This document shows positions 26,977 through 38,198 of a stretch of DNA of 64,000 bases, piece by piece; positions within the stretch are counted from its first letter, which is position 1, and every line of letters begins with the position of its first letter. This DNA is from Amyloporia xantha. Taxonomy: Eukaryota; Basidiomycota; Agaricomycetes; Polyporales; Adustoporiaceae. Both the position numbers and the translations under genes were made by a program. The stretch spans positions 1,612,001 through 1,676,000 of the forward strand of contig JAYKKR010000002.1 in the NCBI GenBank assembly GCA_036971615.1, in the 5' to 3' direction. A model generated the notes under the pieces. The model was not told the DNA's origin. It saw only the letters and a program-made list of their open reading frames with translations, and ran no database searches.

Positions 26977-27925
26977 ACACTGGGCGTTCGGTGAAACGAC
27001 ACTGGTCGCATTCGGGGTTGGTCCTGGTGGTGCTTGCACGGCCAGGCGGTCCCCGCCTTTCGACCTGTTCATCATTGTGGACGTTTTCGGTTGTTGTTGT
27101 CATTTATGCCACGGACAGAGACAAGTATACCCCCAGCACATCGCCGTCTTTTTATATCTTCTTTTTCACAAGTCGACGCTCAGTTTACCGTTTGTCCCGC
27201 TTTGCGTTCATCATCCTAATCTCTTGAGACTTTGTCTATGATCTCGGTATTTACTCACTCGGTGCAATGTAAGCGGAGTGTAGGCAATCATACCCTTTCT
27301 TGGTTTGCAGAATTTCCGTCTGAACCAGGTCGAACTCCTGTCACGCTGGTCACAGCCTAGTCACGGTTTTCTCCTGACTGGCACTTGTCACGTTTGGGGG
27401 ATTCGTCTGAAAAGATTCCGCTGTTTTTTTACGAGTTGACAAGTTGCTCGTGGACCACAGATGGAGTATCGATATCTATGACGGCGCAAGCATCCCGAGT
27501 TGGGACGGCCCGCCTCGGTTGCGTGGTAAGCGTGCTGTGTCCGCGTTCCTACTGAGTAAGCTCAAATATTTATTACAAATCTAGCTTCCTCTGGATGACT
27601 AGAGGATCTGTAAAACTTCACTGTTCATTGCTCGACCTGGAACGGGACACAAGGTTGCATTTGAGTTCTAAGTACCTGCGAAGGATATCAGATATCCGCG
27701 TAAATTCATCACTCGGACTCGCTAACACTCGTTAGCGGTCCTTATGTGCTAAATGCTATCCGCGCGCGACCGTCGACCGCATAAGTAGTGTAGTCGCAAG
27801 AGATGACTACAAGCCAGACTTTCCAGAAAAACAACAGATCCCACGAGCGTGTATAAAACGCTGACATTGTTCTTGAGAGTCGTACAGATTTCAACACTCT
27901 CGCCCACGCCCACATCCCTGCAAAT
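26977..27925. other. intergenic, about 0.95 kb
   Basis: No gene seen. The right end contains the TATA box of the short-chain dehydrogenase gene. Confidence 0.5.
27852..27858 (+). promoter_or_regulatory. TATA box of the short-chain dehydrogenase gene
   Basis: TATAAAA, 68 bp upstream of ATG 27926, at a plausible distance for a fungal core promoter. Confidence 0.55.
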
Positions 27926-28944
27926 ATGACTAGTAAAGTTTGGCTTATAACTGGTGCGAGCTCCGGCATCGGTCTTGCTCTTGCTGAGCTCGTTCTTTCT
28001 CGCGGGGACAAGGTAGGATCCTTGTGATGATGGCGTCTCGCGTCTAATTAGTCTACCATATTTGCAGGTCATCATCACCGTCAGGTCTCTCTCCAAGTTC
28101 CCGGAGAGCCTCAAGAGCGCGGGTGCACACGCCGTAGCGCTCGATCTCAATGCCTCTGATGCAGAAATTCGCAAGGCTGGCGAGGAGGCCCTCAAGGTCT
28201 ACGGGTACATCGACGTGCTGGTCAACAACGCAGGCTACGGTGTCTACTCACCGCTGGAGGAAATGGAGTACGTCTATTTCGCGTTGCAGCACGGAACGCA
28301 GGCTTACCTCACCGTTCAGCATGGCCGAGTGTCGCGCCCAGTTCCAGACCAACGTCTTTGGTGCACTGGTGCTGACCCAGGCTCTCTTGCCCTCCTTCCG
28401 CGCTCGGCGGTCCGGCCACATCTTGAATCTGACCTCCATCGCCGCATTCGCCAACTATCCCTCGTGGGGCGCGTACAACGCATCGAAAGCGGCGCTGGAC
28501 TCGTTCTCCGAAGCGCTCAGTCAGGAAGTCGTCCCTTACAACATCCGCGTGCTCGTCATCGCCCCTGGATACTTCCCCACTAATTTCTTCCAAGTGACGA
28601 CCACGATCGCGGACGGCAAACGATCGGCCATCTATACCGAACCGTCTCAGGGTTACGGCGCACTCGAGATGGTCCCGAAGATGCACCTGGAGCAGGGCCA
28701 GCTTGGGGACCTCGAGAAGCTTACGCAGAGATTGTACGAACTGGTACACGGGACTGGTCTCGCAAAAGGCTTGGTCGGGGGTCAGGATGGAAAGAAAGAA
28801 TGGCTCCGGGTCCCACTGGGACCTGATGCCGGAGAGGGGATGCTCCAGAAGCTCGGTTCTCTGGTCGAGAACGTCAAGGCGATGGAACCTATCTGGAGGT
28901 CGACGGACATGGAGCCCGAAAAGTTGAAGTCTTTCTCATCGTGA
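27926..28944 (+). CDS. NAD(P)-dependent short-chain dehydrogenase/reductase (SDR)
   Basis: A classical SDR of about 300 residues in three exons. The start MTSKVWLITGASSGIGLALA carries the cofactor motif TGASSGIG. After the first intron (about 28013-28067) come VIITVRSLSKFPE, DVLVNNAGYGVYSPLEEM with the NNAG motif, then LNLTSIAAFANYPSWGAYNA with the catalytic Ser and the Tyr of YNASK, and PGYFPTNFF. The second intron is about 28271-28320 and joins EEMD to MAECRAQFQTNVFG. The substrate is unknown. It lies between RlpA-like copies 2 and 3, but nothing shows a functional link. Confidence 0.9.
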
Positions 28945-29780
28945 AACCGTAAATATTCAACGAAGTCATCGAGTGTACATCAATATTAATCCAGTGAATT
29001 GTAACACTGATAAGTGGACTGCCCGCTTTGAGGCCCAGTAACGCAATGTTTCGTTAATCCGGGTAGTGTGCATGTTGTCTCGTGGAATTGAGAACGTAGC
29101 CGAACAATCCACTGCCCTGCAGATAGACAACAGATACTGTAGATGTCGGATCTGTGCTCGGAGCGCCAGTCTCCTTGGATTTGATCATGATCAGTACTTG
29201 CACACTTCCACAAAGCTACTACGTAATGGTAAGATGTTGGGGCGCAAAAGTTGCTAGGATATTGAGCAGCCTGAGAGCGGGCACCCCCCGCTATCATGTT
29301 TTGATCATATCGGATTCGGCAAACATACCCAGCTGGAAAGGGTAGATTCCGTAAACCGCAAGACAGACGTCGACAATGAATCGTGTATGATACGATACAT
29401 ACCACTCATTCAAGCGGCCATATACAAAAAACAGATGTCATATTCTATAAGTGATCAAATACACTTAGTTTGTCTAATCAACACATAGTAACGCTTCAAG
29501 CTATACAAGGGCACTAGGAAAACGAAGGACGGCACTGACCGTGCTCTACACGATGAGCGTTAGCAAAACAATCTATGTAGGCTGTGATACACGATTCCGG
29601 GACGGGTAAATGAGGAGAGACATCTATGCAGGCGAATAGATTTATGATAAATAATGTGGGAAACAGAAGGAATGGCAAGGCGGCTCCGGTGAACAAGCAC
29701 TTCATGTCGTCTCCGACGTCCCTGACGTCAGAGGACGCTGCCCGCTTGATGGGGCGCTGAGATGAAAGATCGGGCGGTGT
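28945..29780. other. intergenic, convergent 3' ends
   Basis: 836 bp between the dehydrogenase stop and the stop of the minus-strand RlpA-like gene. No gene seen. Confidence 0.5.
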
Positions 29781-30415
29781 TTAGTTGTACCACCACGAGC
29801 CGTATAGGACGCCAACGTCCGGGTTGGCGAAATACTCGAATAGGCCTTCGGACATGTCAAGACCACCCGACGGACAACCAGGACACTGAGCAAGACGCGT
29901 TAGAGATGAAATAAAATGGCTGGAACAAAGAGACCCACCTCGTCCATAATGGTTGCTGTTGCTTCTTGGCCGTTGTAACTGATGGTGATGCTCTTGAAAC
30001 ATTCAGGACCAGGGTAGCCGCTCCCAAAGAGCTGTATCATATGCGTAAGAATAGGCAACGGGCGCAGCTCACGACAGGCCGCCGGCGACACTCACGTCAG
30101 AATCGAGTGCAACAATCTGGTAGTGTAGACATTAGTTATAGATCTTTGTAGTAGGCAAGGTAAAGTGTACTCACGAAGTCGCTGGGCTGGTTGGTCTCTC
30201 CGCAAGCACCTCTGTTTATACAGTCAGCCAGAGTTCGTCGAAATTGAGTACAGAGGCAACTCACAGTCCAGTGTCGTACCAGGTGAACCTGGCGTCGCTG
30301 TATGACTGTCGAGGGGTCAAGTCACTGACGGCATCGCGCGTGCAATGACATGGGCCTCAGTCGTCAGGGACAGGACGAAGGAGAGGACAAAGGCGAAGGC
30401 GAAGGAGAAGAACAT
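29781..30415 (-). CDS. secreted RlpA-like double-psi beta-barrel protein, copy 3 (tail-less)
   Basis: Read from ATG 30415 (signal peptide MFFSFAFAFVLSFVLSLTTE) to TAA at 29781-29783. A 44-nt intron directly after the signal peptide joins TEAH to SYSDARFTWYDTG in frame. Further exons give GACGETNQPSDF, IVALDSD, LFGSGYPGPECFKSITISYN, ATATIMDE and CPGCPSGGLDMSEGLFEYFA, ending VGVLYGSWWYN. Unlike copies 1 and 2 it has no dibasic propeptide and no Ser/Thr-rich tail, so it is essentially signal peptide plus barrel. Its core is closer to copy 2 than to copy 1. The opposite orientation across the dehydrogenase suggests an inverted duplication. Confidence 0.78.
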
Positions 30416-31560
30416 GTTTGGGGCGGCGGATGGCTTGGGGCGGCGGATGTCTCTTGCAGGGCATACTGCTGGTCATTAAATACTTTTCCTGTTTGCACGC
30501 AGGTTTCCAGCGCCAGCGCCCGGGCATGGAAACAGGATCATGCCGTGAACCCCACTTCAGCTTGCATTGTGCCTTTAGACAGTGATCCTGCTGTTCATGC
30601 GAATATCGATCCGAACAATGAACCGCCGTGGCAAGCACGCATATTCATGCCCACAATTTGGCGGTACCGAAAAATAAAGATGCACGTTGGCGGATCACAC
30701 GAGGCTGGAGACGACGGAGGAAAATTGTATGAAGGGTCTGGGAAGACACGTTTTTCAGTATGGTAAAACGCATGAAATTCAGACACGGCGCGTACCGTTT
30801 GGGGGTCTGTTCGTAATGTTCGTAATACGGCCGACACCTTTTCTGACTGCAGCGCTCCGTCGTGATTGACTTACGAGTTCTACCTTTTTCCACGACGCTT
30901 GCCCGTATCTTCTTCAGTGTCTAGATCGCTCCACTCACCCTTCTCAATAGCATCCGGAAAACCCGGAAAAAGATTTCGAGCTCCACCACTTGGACGCCAT
31001 TCCAGCGGGTACCGCTCAAAATCCGAGGTGGCTTTCTCATAACACCTCCAACGTCACCATACAAAACAAGTTGAGCCAGTACGTTACCTTGATTACTATG
31101 ACGTGCCGTGATTCTTTGAATGCAGGATTCCGCGTCAGGTTGCGGTCAAACCAGCTACAGGGTATTGGAATTGAAAGCGGCGAATACATTTCCATTTCGG
31201 ATTCAATATACAAGGTCAGTAAAAATTACAAATTGGGGGGCTTGAATGTACTCTGGGAAAGCGAGGTTCTAGAGCGCTCCAAGTCGAACGTGGGTTGAGA
31301 AAACCGCAGGGAGGGGACGGGGCAGTGTTTCATAGCTAACAGAAGGTGAGAGTTGATGCAGGACAGACTGCGGGTGAGTCTACGGGCCGGTGCGAGAGAA
31401 ACAAGATACAGTTTACAACAATGAGCCGTATATGACTCGAGGGATAATTGACGTTATTAAATGAAAGCAGGTGGGAAGCGACGCGCAAGCTCCGATGAGG
31501 CTTCGGTGTTCGCCGAGACCGGTGATAGCCTCGCGAGTCGATAGCAACGCGCTGCAATGC
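30416..31560. other. intergenic with possible gene remnant
   Basis: No complete gene. On the minus strand, about 31030 to 30880, there is a hydrophilic frame that includes FERYPLEWRPSGGARNLFPG and then EWSDLDTEEDTGKRRGKR before a stop. Upstream, 31195-31086 gives MEMYSPLSIPIPCSWFDRNL and more, up to a good donor (GTAACG). The two parts cannot be joined in frame with confidence. They look like a decayed coding fragment of unknown family. Confidence 0.25.
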
Positions 31561-32808
31561 TCAGAAACACGTCACAAGGAGGACGTTCAGCCCGGCGTCC
31601 TTGATCGTCTTCAATGGCATGCGCCGTCCAGAGCGCACCTCCCGCATGAGTGAGCCACGGCTGGGATGCATGGCCCTACGCAGCGCCTCCAGACCCTGCC
31701 CGCGCACCGCGAGGTAGTCGCGCACATTCAAAAAGACATTCGACTTGAGGAGTGCCTTCGCGGCACGCATAGAGTGCGGGAGCGAAGGCAGGGAAGGGAA
31801 GGGAGCGCTGCTGGACGGAGATGGGAGAAGCGCGGAGGGGCAGAGGCCGAGCTCGATAATGAGGGCCTGGAGGAGCTTCAGGTTGGCAGAGCCTGACTTG
31901 GACGTCGGATTAGAAAGGAAGCTGGACATGAGGATATGAGCCAGGTGGTCAACAAGAAGGCATGAGTCACATACGAGGATATATACGCTACAGCGTCGTG
32001 GTAAGTGACCGCGTCTATGGCAGCATCACCGACCTCCGAGACGTCGTCTACAATCGCACGTTCGCCCAAGCCAGATGTTGTGGGCGGAGATGGCGTAAGG
32101 GAGGTAGAAGCTTTCTTCGGCTTTCGGCTTACCCTTGGTTCTGCACTGGCGAGGACTGCTGCATGGACTGTGCCCGAGCCTTCTCCTCCTTCTTCCTCTC
32201 CTTCTCTCAGCCTTCTTTTCCGCTTTCCTCGCAGCCTTGGCCGCTGCACGCGTAGCTTTGCCGACAGTGTGCTCAGCAGCAGCAGCTTTCTTCTTCGCCT
32301 TCTTCGACGAAGGCGAGGCCACCGCGGATGAAGTATCAGCGGAGAGCTCCAGCGCACGGCGGAAGTCGAAACGAGTAGGACCGATATCGATGGGAACAGA
32401 CGAGGACTTGGGTGTGGTTTGCGTGAGAGATAGAGCCGATATGGCGGCGGTGAGCTCCCTCTCGATCGCTCGAGTGACGTCGGGCGATACGCTACTGGAG
32501 GAGCCCGCAACTGCATTGAACTGAGCGGGAGATCTCGCCCTGCTCAGAACGATGTAGTCCTCGTCTGAGAACGCTCCTGGCGAACGGGGCCCCATGTGCG
32601 ATAGGGCACCGGTGATTGACATAGAAGATACAGACAAGTCTGAGACGGACCAAACGATCTCATCCGCATCCGAGAGGGTATCATCGCTCAGAACGCCATA
32701 CGACGGCGACCTGGTTGTAAACCCAGAGTTTGAGCGGGCAGATAAGTAGTCATAAGAAGAGCCTATCGAGTCGGGCGAGAGAACCCGAGGGCTCGCTACG
32801 GTGGACAT
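31561..32808 (-). CDS. hypothetical low-complexity protein
   Basis: A three-exon gene from ATG 32808 to a stop at 31561. The N-terminal about 200 residues are Ser-rich and disordered (MSTVASPRVLSPDSIGSSYD). A Lys/Ala/Glu-rich helix follows (KKAKKKAAAAEHTVGKATRA), then a basic stretch. An intron with donor GTAAGC and acceptor TTGTAG joins this to DDVSEVGDAAIDAVTYHDAV. A second intron (GTATGT donor) joins AYISS to FLSNPTSKSGSANLKLLQAL. The C-terminal 100 residues look folded and end RRMPLKTIKDAGLNVLLVTC. No family recognised. Confidence 0.65.
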
Positions 32809-33266
32809 GTCTGCTCGGACGAGGGTGAGTGTAATGGCTGATAAGACAAAGGGTGTCGACTGCTGGGGAGATCAAAGCTGGGATGTCCTATGTACTTGAA
32901 GGCAAAGGACACGAAGCCTGCCAAATGGCTACGCCAAGATGGATGCCTGCAATGATGCTGAGAAGTCACCGAGATGCACCACGAGAAGCCATACCGATGG
33001 GTGTATATTTGCACAGCTGGAGGCTGCCTCCGTAGAGTGGTCTCACCGCGAGGTAGATGGGGAGGAGGAAGGGAAGGTGAATGAGCTGATGAAGGAGAAC
33101 ATGCGTCGGACACGGTGCGATAGGGGAGCTGCAGCGTGTCGAGTATGACATCCTCACTGCCCATGCGGCAGTCACGGAAGTTCTACTAGTCCCTCACTGC
33201 TTGACCATCGCATTCGGAACGTCGAGCAAATCTATCAATGGCACTTATTCCCAGTGTGCTCAGCAG
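32809..33266. other. intergenic
   Basis: 458 bp between the start of the 31561-32808 gene and the stop of the FMP25-like gene. Nothing recognised. Confidence 0.5.
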
Positions 33267-35372
33267 CTACGAACAGATCCTCCAGTACACGATGCTATTC
33301 CCCCATCCAGCGACCGCACGCTGTTCCACCTCGACGCCTTTTTTCCAGACCTTTCCCTGCAGATCTCTCACCTCAGCCGCCCGCTTCTTCCCCAACATGA
33401 ACCGTTCCTCGTCCCCACTCTGTATCACAGTGGGAGTGGCGACGCTTCCGCGCTTCCCGTTCCCCAGCTGGTACTCGTAGTTTGCGCCCCACGCCAGTAC
33501 ATCCCGCCCTGCCGCGCCAGGACCCCCGTGTGCCAGCGTATCGAGGGTGAGGAGGACGTGGCCGGTAGGAGAAATGGAGATATCGTACGGCACAACCGGC
33601 TGCAGGTTGTTGTGCTTCTCGCTGACTATAATCAAATCTGTCGTCAGAAAGCGCTTCCTCCATATAATCAGTACGTACATTCTAACAACCCGCTGACATT
33701 CCGGGCGCGCACTGGATTGCTCTGCGCGTTGCTGTATTGAGCATTTCCCAGCCCACCCCACTGGCCATTCCCACACGCCAGAACGTCAACATATGGTATT
33801 GCGCTCCCGTCTGACCGTTCGACCTTGAATAACGTGAGGTTCCCACCACTGTAGATATCCAGACATGTTGTTTTTGTCCCGGCAGGTACGGAACGCCACA
33901 GAATCACCTCCGTAGGTACAGTGATCGTGTCCAGTGTAACCTGGCTACCGAGCCCGATCTGTCTGCACAAGTCAATTGCATGATATTCGTCAATGACCAA
34001 GCTTCATTCACTTCTGAGATATTTTACACACCCAAATTCATTCGCGCCCCACCCGAGCACTCGCCCAGATGCCGTCTTGGCGAAGCTACTCCGAGAACCT
34101 GCAGCGACACGGTCCACTTGCACTCCGCGCAATGCAGGAATCTCGAACAGCCTGTCAGAAAAGCGAATATTCCTATCGTCGAGACCTATAGGAATTAGGG
34201 GGTTTGTCTCGGTCTTCTCTTCGGGCGGCGAAGTAGCCCGCCTCATCGCCGGACTGGCTTGTGCGTAAGGATCCGCAATTGACTTTGGCGTCAGCTCGAC
34301 CTGAATTCGTGCATGGCCACGCGGCGCAGGAGAAGTGAGGTCTGGCACGTCGAATTTACGGAAGCCAAGTTGCCCGTGGCTGTTTGCGCTCATCGTGATT
34401 GGGTGCGCAAATGCACGGCCAGACGACGTCAGCGCTAGCAGATGGTCTGTACCAGCCGCAATCGAGACAAAGCTGCATAGTAGGGCTCGAGAGTCGTCTG
34501 AAAGGTGGGAAGGAAGGACTCACCTCTCGCCCCAACCGAGTTTCTCATTGGGCACGACTTCAGCGAAGTCGACCTGTTCTTCTTCGCCCCATAACCAACC
34601 AGTGCCCCACCACGGAGAACTGGCCGGTGTCGGTGCACCAGGAGACAAAGCTTGGTGGGTGGCGGAAGAAGATAGCAGGTATATCCGTCCGGACGCAGAC
34701 AGCGCGAAGACCCGAGTGGGGGTCACCTGAACACGCACAATGTTCTGGTACCATTGTTAACACCTGTAGCCACTCTTGTTTCGACAGCACGCGCGTACCT
34801 TCCCGCGCAATGTGAGAGATGGCTTGCCTGAGGACGAGCCCGGCTTGCCGCCGAACCCATCTCCCCACTGGTACACGTCTCCCCGAGCGTCGACACACGC
34901 CGCGTGTCGCTCGTGCAACGCCAGATCGCGCAAAGCGACGTTCTCCAGCCACGCGGCAGCCGCAGGGGTGCGGATCGAGTCGGGAGTCTGGTCATCCCCA
35001 GACAGGATGTGTGTTCTATGATACAGATCGCCACAGTCAGGATATCCGCATCTGTAACAAGGTGAACGCGTGTATGGTGGCGCACTTGTTTGAGCCCCAT
35101 ACCAGGGTGTTCAGTGTTTCCTCGCTGTTCAAGGCGTTCGGAGATATGTTCTGGTCCAATGTTTTCTGCTGTGTAGCATCCAATGAAGGAGCATCGTTGT
35201 GAAGTACAGCTGTCGAAGAGTACCATATTGCCCCAGCGGTGGCAGCGGCGGAGGTCGCAACGATTAGGGCACGACTGATGCCTTTTGACGAAGCCTCGGA
35301 ATGCAGCCTTCGGACATCTTGCAATTGGGAGCGTCGAGACAATCTGACAAAGCGACGGGCACCTCGAAGCAT
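33267..35372 (-). CDS. FMP25-like mitochondrial RCC1-repeat protein
   Basis: ATG 35372 starts MLRGARRFVRLSRRSQLQDV, an arginine-rich mitochondrial presequence. A transmembrane segment follows (ALIVATSAAATAGAIWY). RCC1-type blades come next: LVWGSNK, DVYQWGDGFGGKPGSSSGK, WWGTGWLWGEEEQVDFAEVV, SIAAGTDHLLALTSSGRAFA, VAAGSRSSFAKTASGRVLGW, DVLACGNGQWGGLGNAQYSN and DVLAWGANYEYQLGNGKRGS. This layout matches yeast Fmp25, an inner-membrane protein reported to act in respiratory complex III assembly. Four or more introns. An upstream in-frame TTG at 35417 is rejected in favour of the ATG. The family call rests on architecture. Confidence 0.78.
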
Positions 35373-35958
35373 CGTACGCGTATGACCAGGAGAGGATGGG
35401 TACAATGTTACAGCCAAAAGTCGGCCAAAGCGTCAGAACTGCGATGGCCGATGGCCGAGGGCATCGTCCACGTGATGCGGCGCGTCGCATGGCGCAGGGA
35501 CGCTTTGACAGGCTTTGACTGGAATTCTTTGTCCCACACATGCTTGTTGCTAGCACTGACCGGGCCTCCAACAATTTAGCTCATCTCAGAGTTTACTCTC
35601 AGATTTATTGCATAACTGTGATTTATGGGAACTGTAGACGGAGGCCAATTCAACATCCTTGAGCCGGGTGTGGTATAACTAGTACTCGAAATGGGTGAGT
35701 CTTGCATTGTTGCACTACGCCGGCTCCTTTCTCAAGCTCAACAATTGTGCTCTTTGAGTGGCTTTTCCCAGATTGCGTATGTGCAATGGCCTCTTTTCAA
35801 TGTAGCGGCCGCCTCCGAAGGCCCTTACATGCCGCGCCAAAGCCTCATTGAAAAGTTCATCTTCGCGGTCTTGAAATACGAGACAATGGATTCAGCGAGG
35901 TATTTAAGTCGCGGATTCCCTGACTCATCTTTATCCTCGAAAGCCTCCGCCACCCGTC
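35373..35958. other. intergenic, divergent promoter region
   Basis: 586 bp between the divergent FMP25-like gene and the membrane-protein gene. A plus-strand frame from 35691 overlaps the latter in another phase and is not supported. Confidence 0.45.
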
Positions 35959-36597
35959 ATGTATCGTACTCAAGCTCCCTGCACCGAAGAGACGTATGGC
36001 TGGGTAAGAATGGCATGCTTTTACGTGCTTTCAGCACCCATTACCCTGCCTGTGTTGCTTGGCCACGTAGTCCTCGGTTCCCTCCTCCCACAAAAACTTG
36101 CGGAGGAGTATCAAGTTCCGCTCGCGAACTCGCTCATAATGGCGCTCAGGGGAGAACTAGAGCTCCTTCCGCTCGCCTTCCTCGCCCTCATGCTCTATTC
36201 TTTCATCATGTCGATCCGTGTATATCAAACTGAGCAGTCCTACCGTATTCGCGTTTCTCCTCCTCGCGTACTCGCCAACTTCGCTTATGCCTTCACCTGC
36301 CCTCTCGCCTCGGTTCTGGTGCCAGCTTTCGGAGCCGCCGTTGGTCTCGTCGGTACTCTGCGTTTGTACGAGGTCTTGGACGACATGGACATTGCCGAAC
36401 TCAAGCCGCTGCTTCTCAGTCCTGTCGCAGCGGCGGCGGCTGGCTGGTGCGGCTACGCACTTATCTTCATGGTCGTCAAGTTGTGGCACGAGGTTCGAAT
36501 GGCTTATAAAAGAAGATCGAAAAGGGTCAACATCACCTACGATGGCAGATTCTGGAGAATCAGCCGAAATGGCACGGTCGTGGTTATTCAAGGATAA
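35959..36597 (+). CDS. uncharacterised four-helix membrane protein, copy 1
   Basis: A single uninterrupted 212-codon frame. It shows four hydrophobic segments: about residues 18-43 (FYVLSAPITLPVLLGHVVLG), 70-92 (LLPLAFLALMLYSFIMSI), 105-135 (LASVLVPAFGAAVGLVG) and 150-175 (PVAAAAAGWCGYALIFMVVK). A basic, Arg/Lys-rich cytosolic-like tail follows (YKRRSKRVNITYDGRFWRIS). No known family was recognised. A second locus 1 kb downstream (37644-38198) has the same topology and similar helices 3 and 4, so the two are probably old tandem duplicates. The start could lie upstream if an exon was missed. Confidence 0.6.
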   Translation: MYRTQAPCTEETYGWVRMACFYVLSAPITLPVLLGHVVLGSLLPQKLAEEYQVPLANSLIMALRGELELLPLAFLALMLYSFIMSIRVYQTEQSYRIRVSPPRVLANFAYAFTCPLASVLVPAFGAAVGLVGTLRLYEVLDDMDIAELKPLLLSPVAAAAAGWCGYALIFMVVKLWHEVRMAYKRRSKRVNITYDGRFWRISRNGTVVVIQG

Positions 36598-37643
36598 AGG
36601 GCGTGCTGCGATCAAGGAAGAGAGTATGTTCTGTTTGAAATCGTGGACTCCCAAGTCTCGGTTGCAAACTTCAATCAGTACACTGTCTCGTTTACGCCGG
36701 TAGTATTATCGCTTATGGTGATATGCAATGTATTGTTTATTTCTCGTTACCGTTCCGATTAATATTGTTCCGAACTTCAATATGCACTTTTGTACCACAT
36801 CTCACAAATATGTTGAAGGTGTTCCGTCTAGTAAACTTCTTTACGACAACATTTCCACACATGTTGAGAGGGAGACCCTGTACAAAGTGCAGATAAGTCT
36901 TTTTGGTCTCGAGGATAATAGCCTCGGGCAGAAGCGAGCTCACACATCAGCTGCGGGGTATATATATCACCACATACTAGTAGTGTTCTTCCTCTGAATC
37001 TTACAACACTCTCCCAGTGGCCTCAACTATTTCTATTCAAATCGAAGAGTATTGTGAGACGATCAGGTAATGCATGATCATGAGTGGATAGATGCACTGT
37101 CCATGTTATAAGTTACTGTTATAGCCTCTGCCTCCAGTAGAGTAGTACAGTAGTGTACGGAAAATACCGAACATGTTAAACAGACGATCGACGCGGGAGA
37201 TCAAATTCAAACTCGAGCTTATTTAATTCTAACTGCTAGGATTCGCTTGCTACCGACGTGTTGACAGACTAATACACTGACCGGATCCTTATTTTATTCT
37301 CTTGTGATGATTCCGTATTATATACACCTTACTATCACAGGTCAAACTAGAGCTACGTGAACACAGTACGTCACTAATTTGTCCGCTACTAAAAGTTGCC
37401 GTCCTGATCGTATCCCTTTCGTTTATCCTTTCAGTTCGTGCCATCGCGGAGTCGGCATACAAATGACCAAGACTCATTATTGCAATGCCCCGCGAGTGCG
37501 CTAAGCAAATGTAGACAAAGGACCTTCGCATCCGTACCGACGGTACCGTCGGTGCATTTGAAGACAGACAATGCAGCTCTAGCTCTTAGAAAACTCGCAG
37601 TCGCGGTGCGCTTGGCACATCCATCACTTGACCCGCATCTTCC
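36598..37643. other. intergenic between the two membrane-protein paralogues
   Basis: About 1.05 kb, AT-rich, with no gene seen. Confidence 0.5.
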
Positions 37644-38198
37644 ATGTCTGACCCGCATATCGCAAAGGCTGTACAGAAAATGGTCAACGCAATGTTGACC
37701 ATCCTTTCTCTCTGTGGGATACCTGTCCAGCTTGGACATGGCATTCTCTGCATGGCATTGGTGCCTTTCAATGACGCGGACGCCACGAAATTCCGGTACA
37801 TCGGTGCGCTCAGCTTCGCCGTACTGTTCGCAATTATCTCCACTTTCCTCGTCTGCAAATCCGTCTTCCAGTGCCGTCGTTTCAAGACGCATTATAGGGC
37901 CACTTCGAAAATCCCGACCCTTCGTTCGCTCGCACGACGCCTGTACACTCCTGTAGGCTTATGCACCGTGCCATTTGTTGGCATGTGTGTGGGCTACGTC
38001 GGAGACAAGTTGCTTCAGGACTTGAATACGACGGAGATGCAATAGGTTTCTGCGGCCCTTGCAGGAATGGTCGGATATAGCGCGTGCCAGATCGTAGCCG
38101 TATCTGCTGTCTACATGGTCAAGAATTCCACTGCGAAAGCTAAGAAAGCCATGGGTATCCAGACGATCAAGTCGCATCCGAAGCGCAAGCACGAATAA
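37644..38198 (+). pseudogene. four-helix membrane protein, copy 2, interrupted by in-frame TAG
   Basis: The frame opens at ATG 37644 (MSDPHIAKAVQKMVNAMLTI), meets TAG at 38043-38045, and then stays open for 50 codons to TAA 38196-38198. Helices: about residues 16-40 (LSLCGIPVQLGHGILCMALV), 50-72 (YIGALSFAVLFAIISTFLVC) and 102-122 (VGLCTVPFVGMCVGYVG). The fourth (AGMVGYSACQIVAVSAVYMV) lies entirely after the TAG. Helix 4 and the Lys-rich tail correspond to the end of copy 1, so the stop is internal to the ancestral protein. It may be a young pseudogene, a read-through gene or a sequence error. A short intron cannot remove the TAG, because the nearest GT-AG pair spans only 19 nt. Confidence 0.6.

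Noticed and set aside
31878..32516. 212-codon minus-strand frame reading VSRKPKKASTSLTP between exons of the hypothetical gene
   Set aside because: That stretch is better read as an intron with a GTAAGC donor and TTGTAG acceptor; splicing joins the flanking frames exactly.
33377..33663. Second minus-strand frame overlapping the 3' part of the FMP25-like gene
   Set aside because: Alternate-frame shadow of RCC1-repeat coding sequence.
35373..35417. N-terminal extension of the FMP25-like protein from an upstream TTG
   Set aside because: Non-ATG start; the ATG at 35372 gives a good mitochondrial presequence directly.
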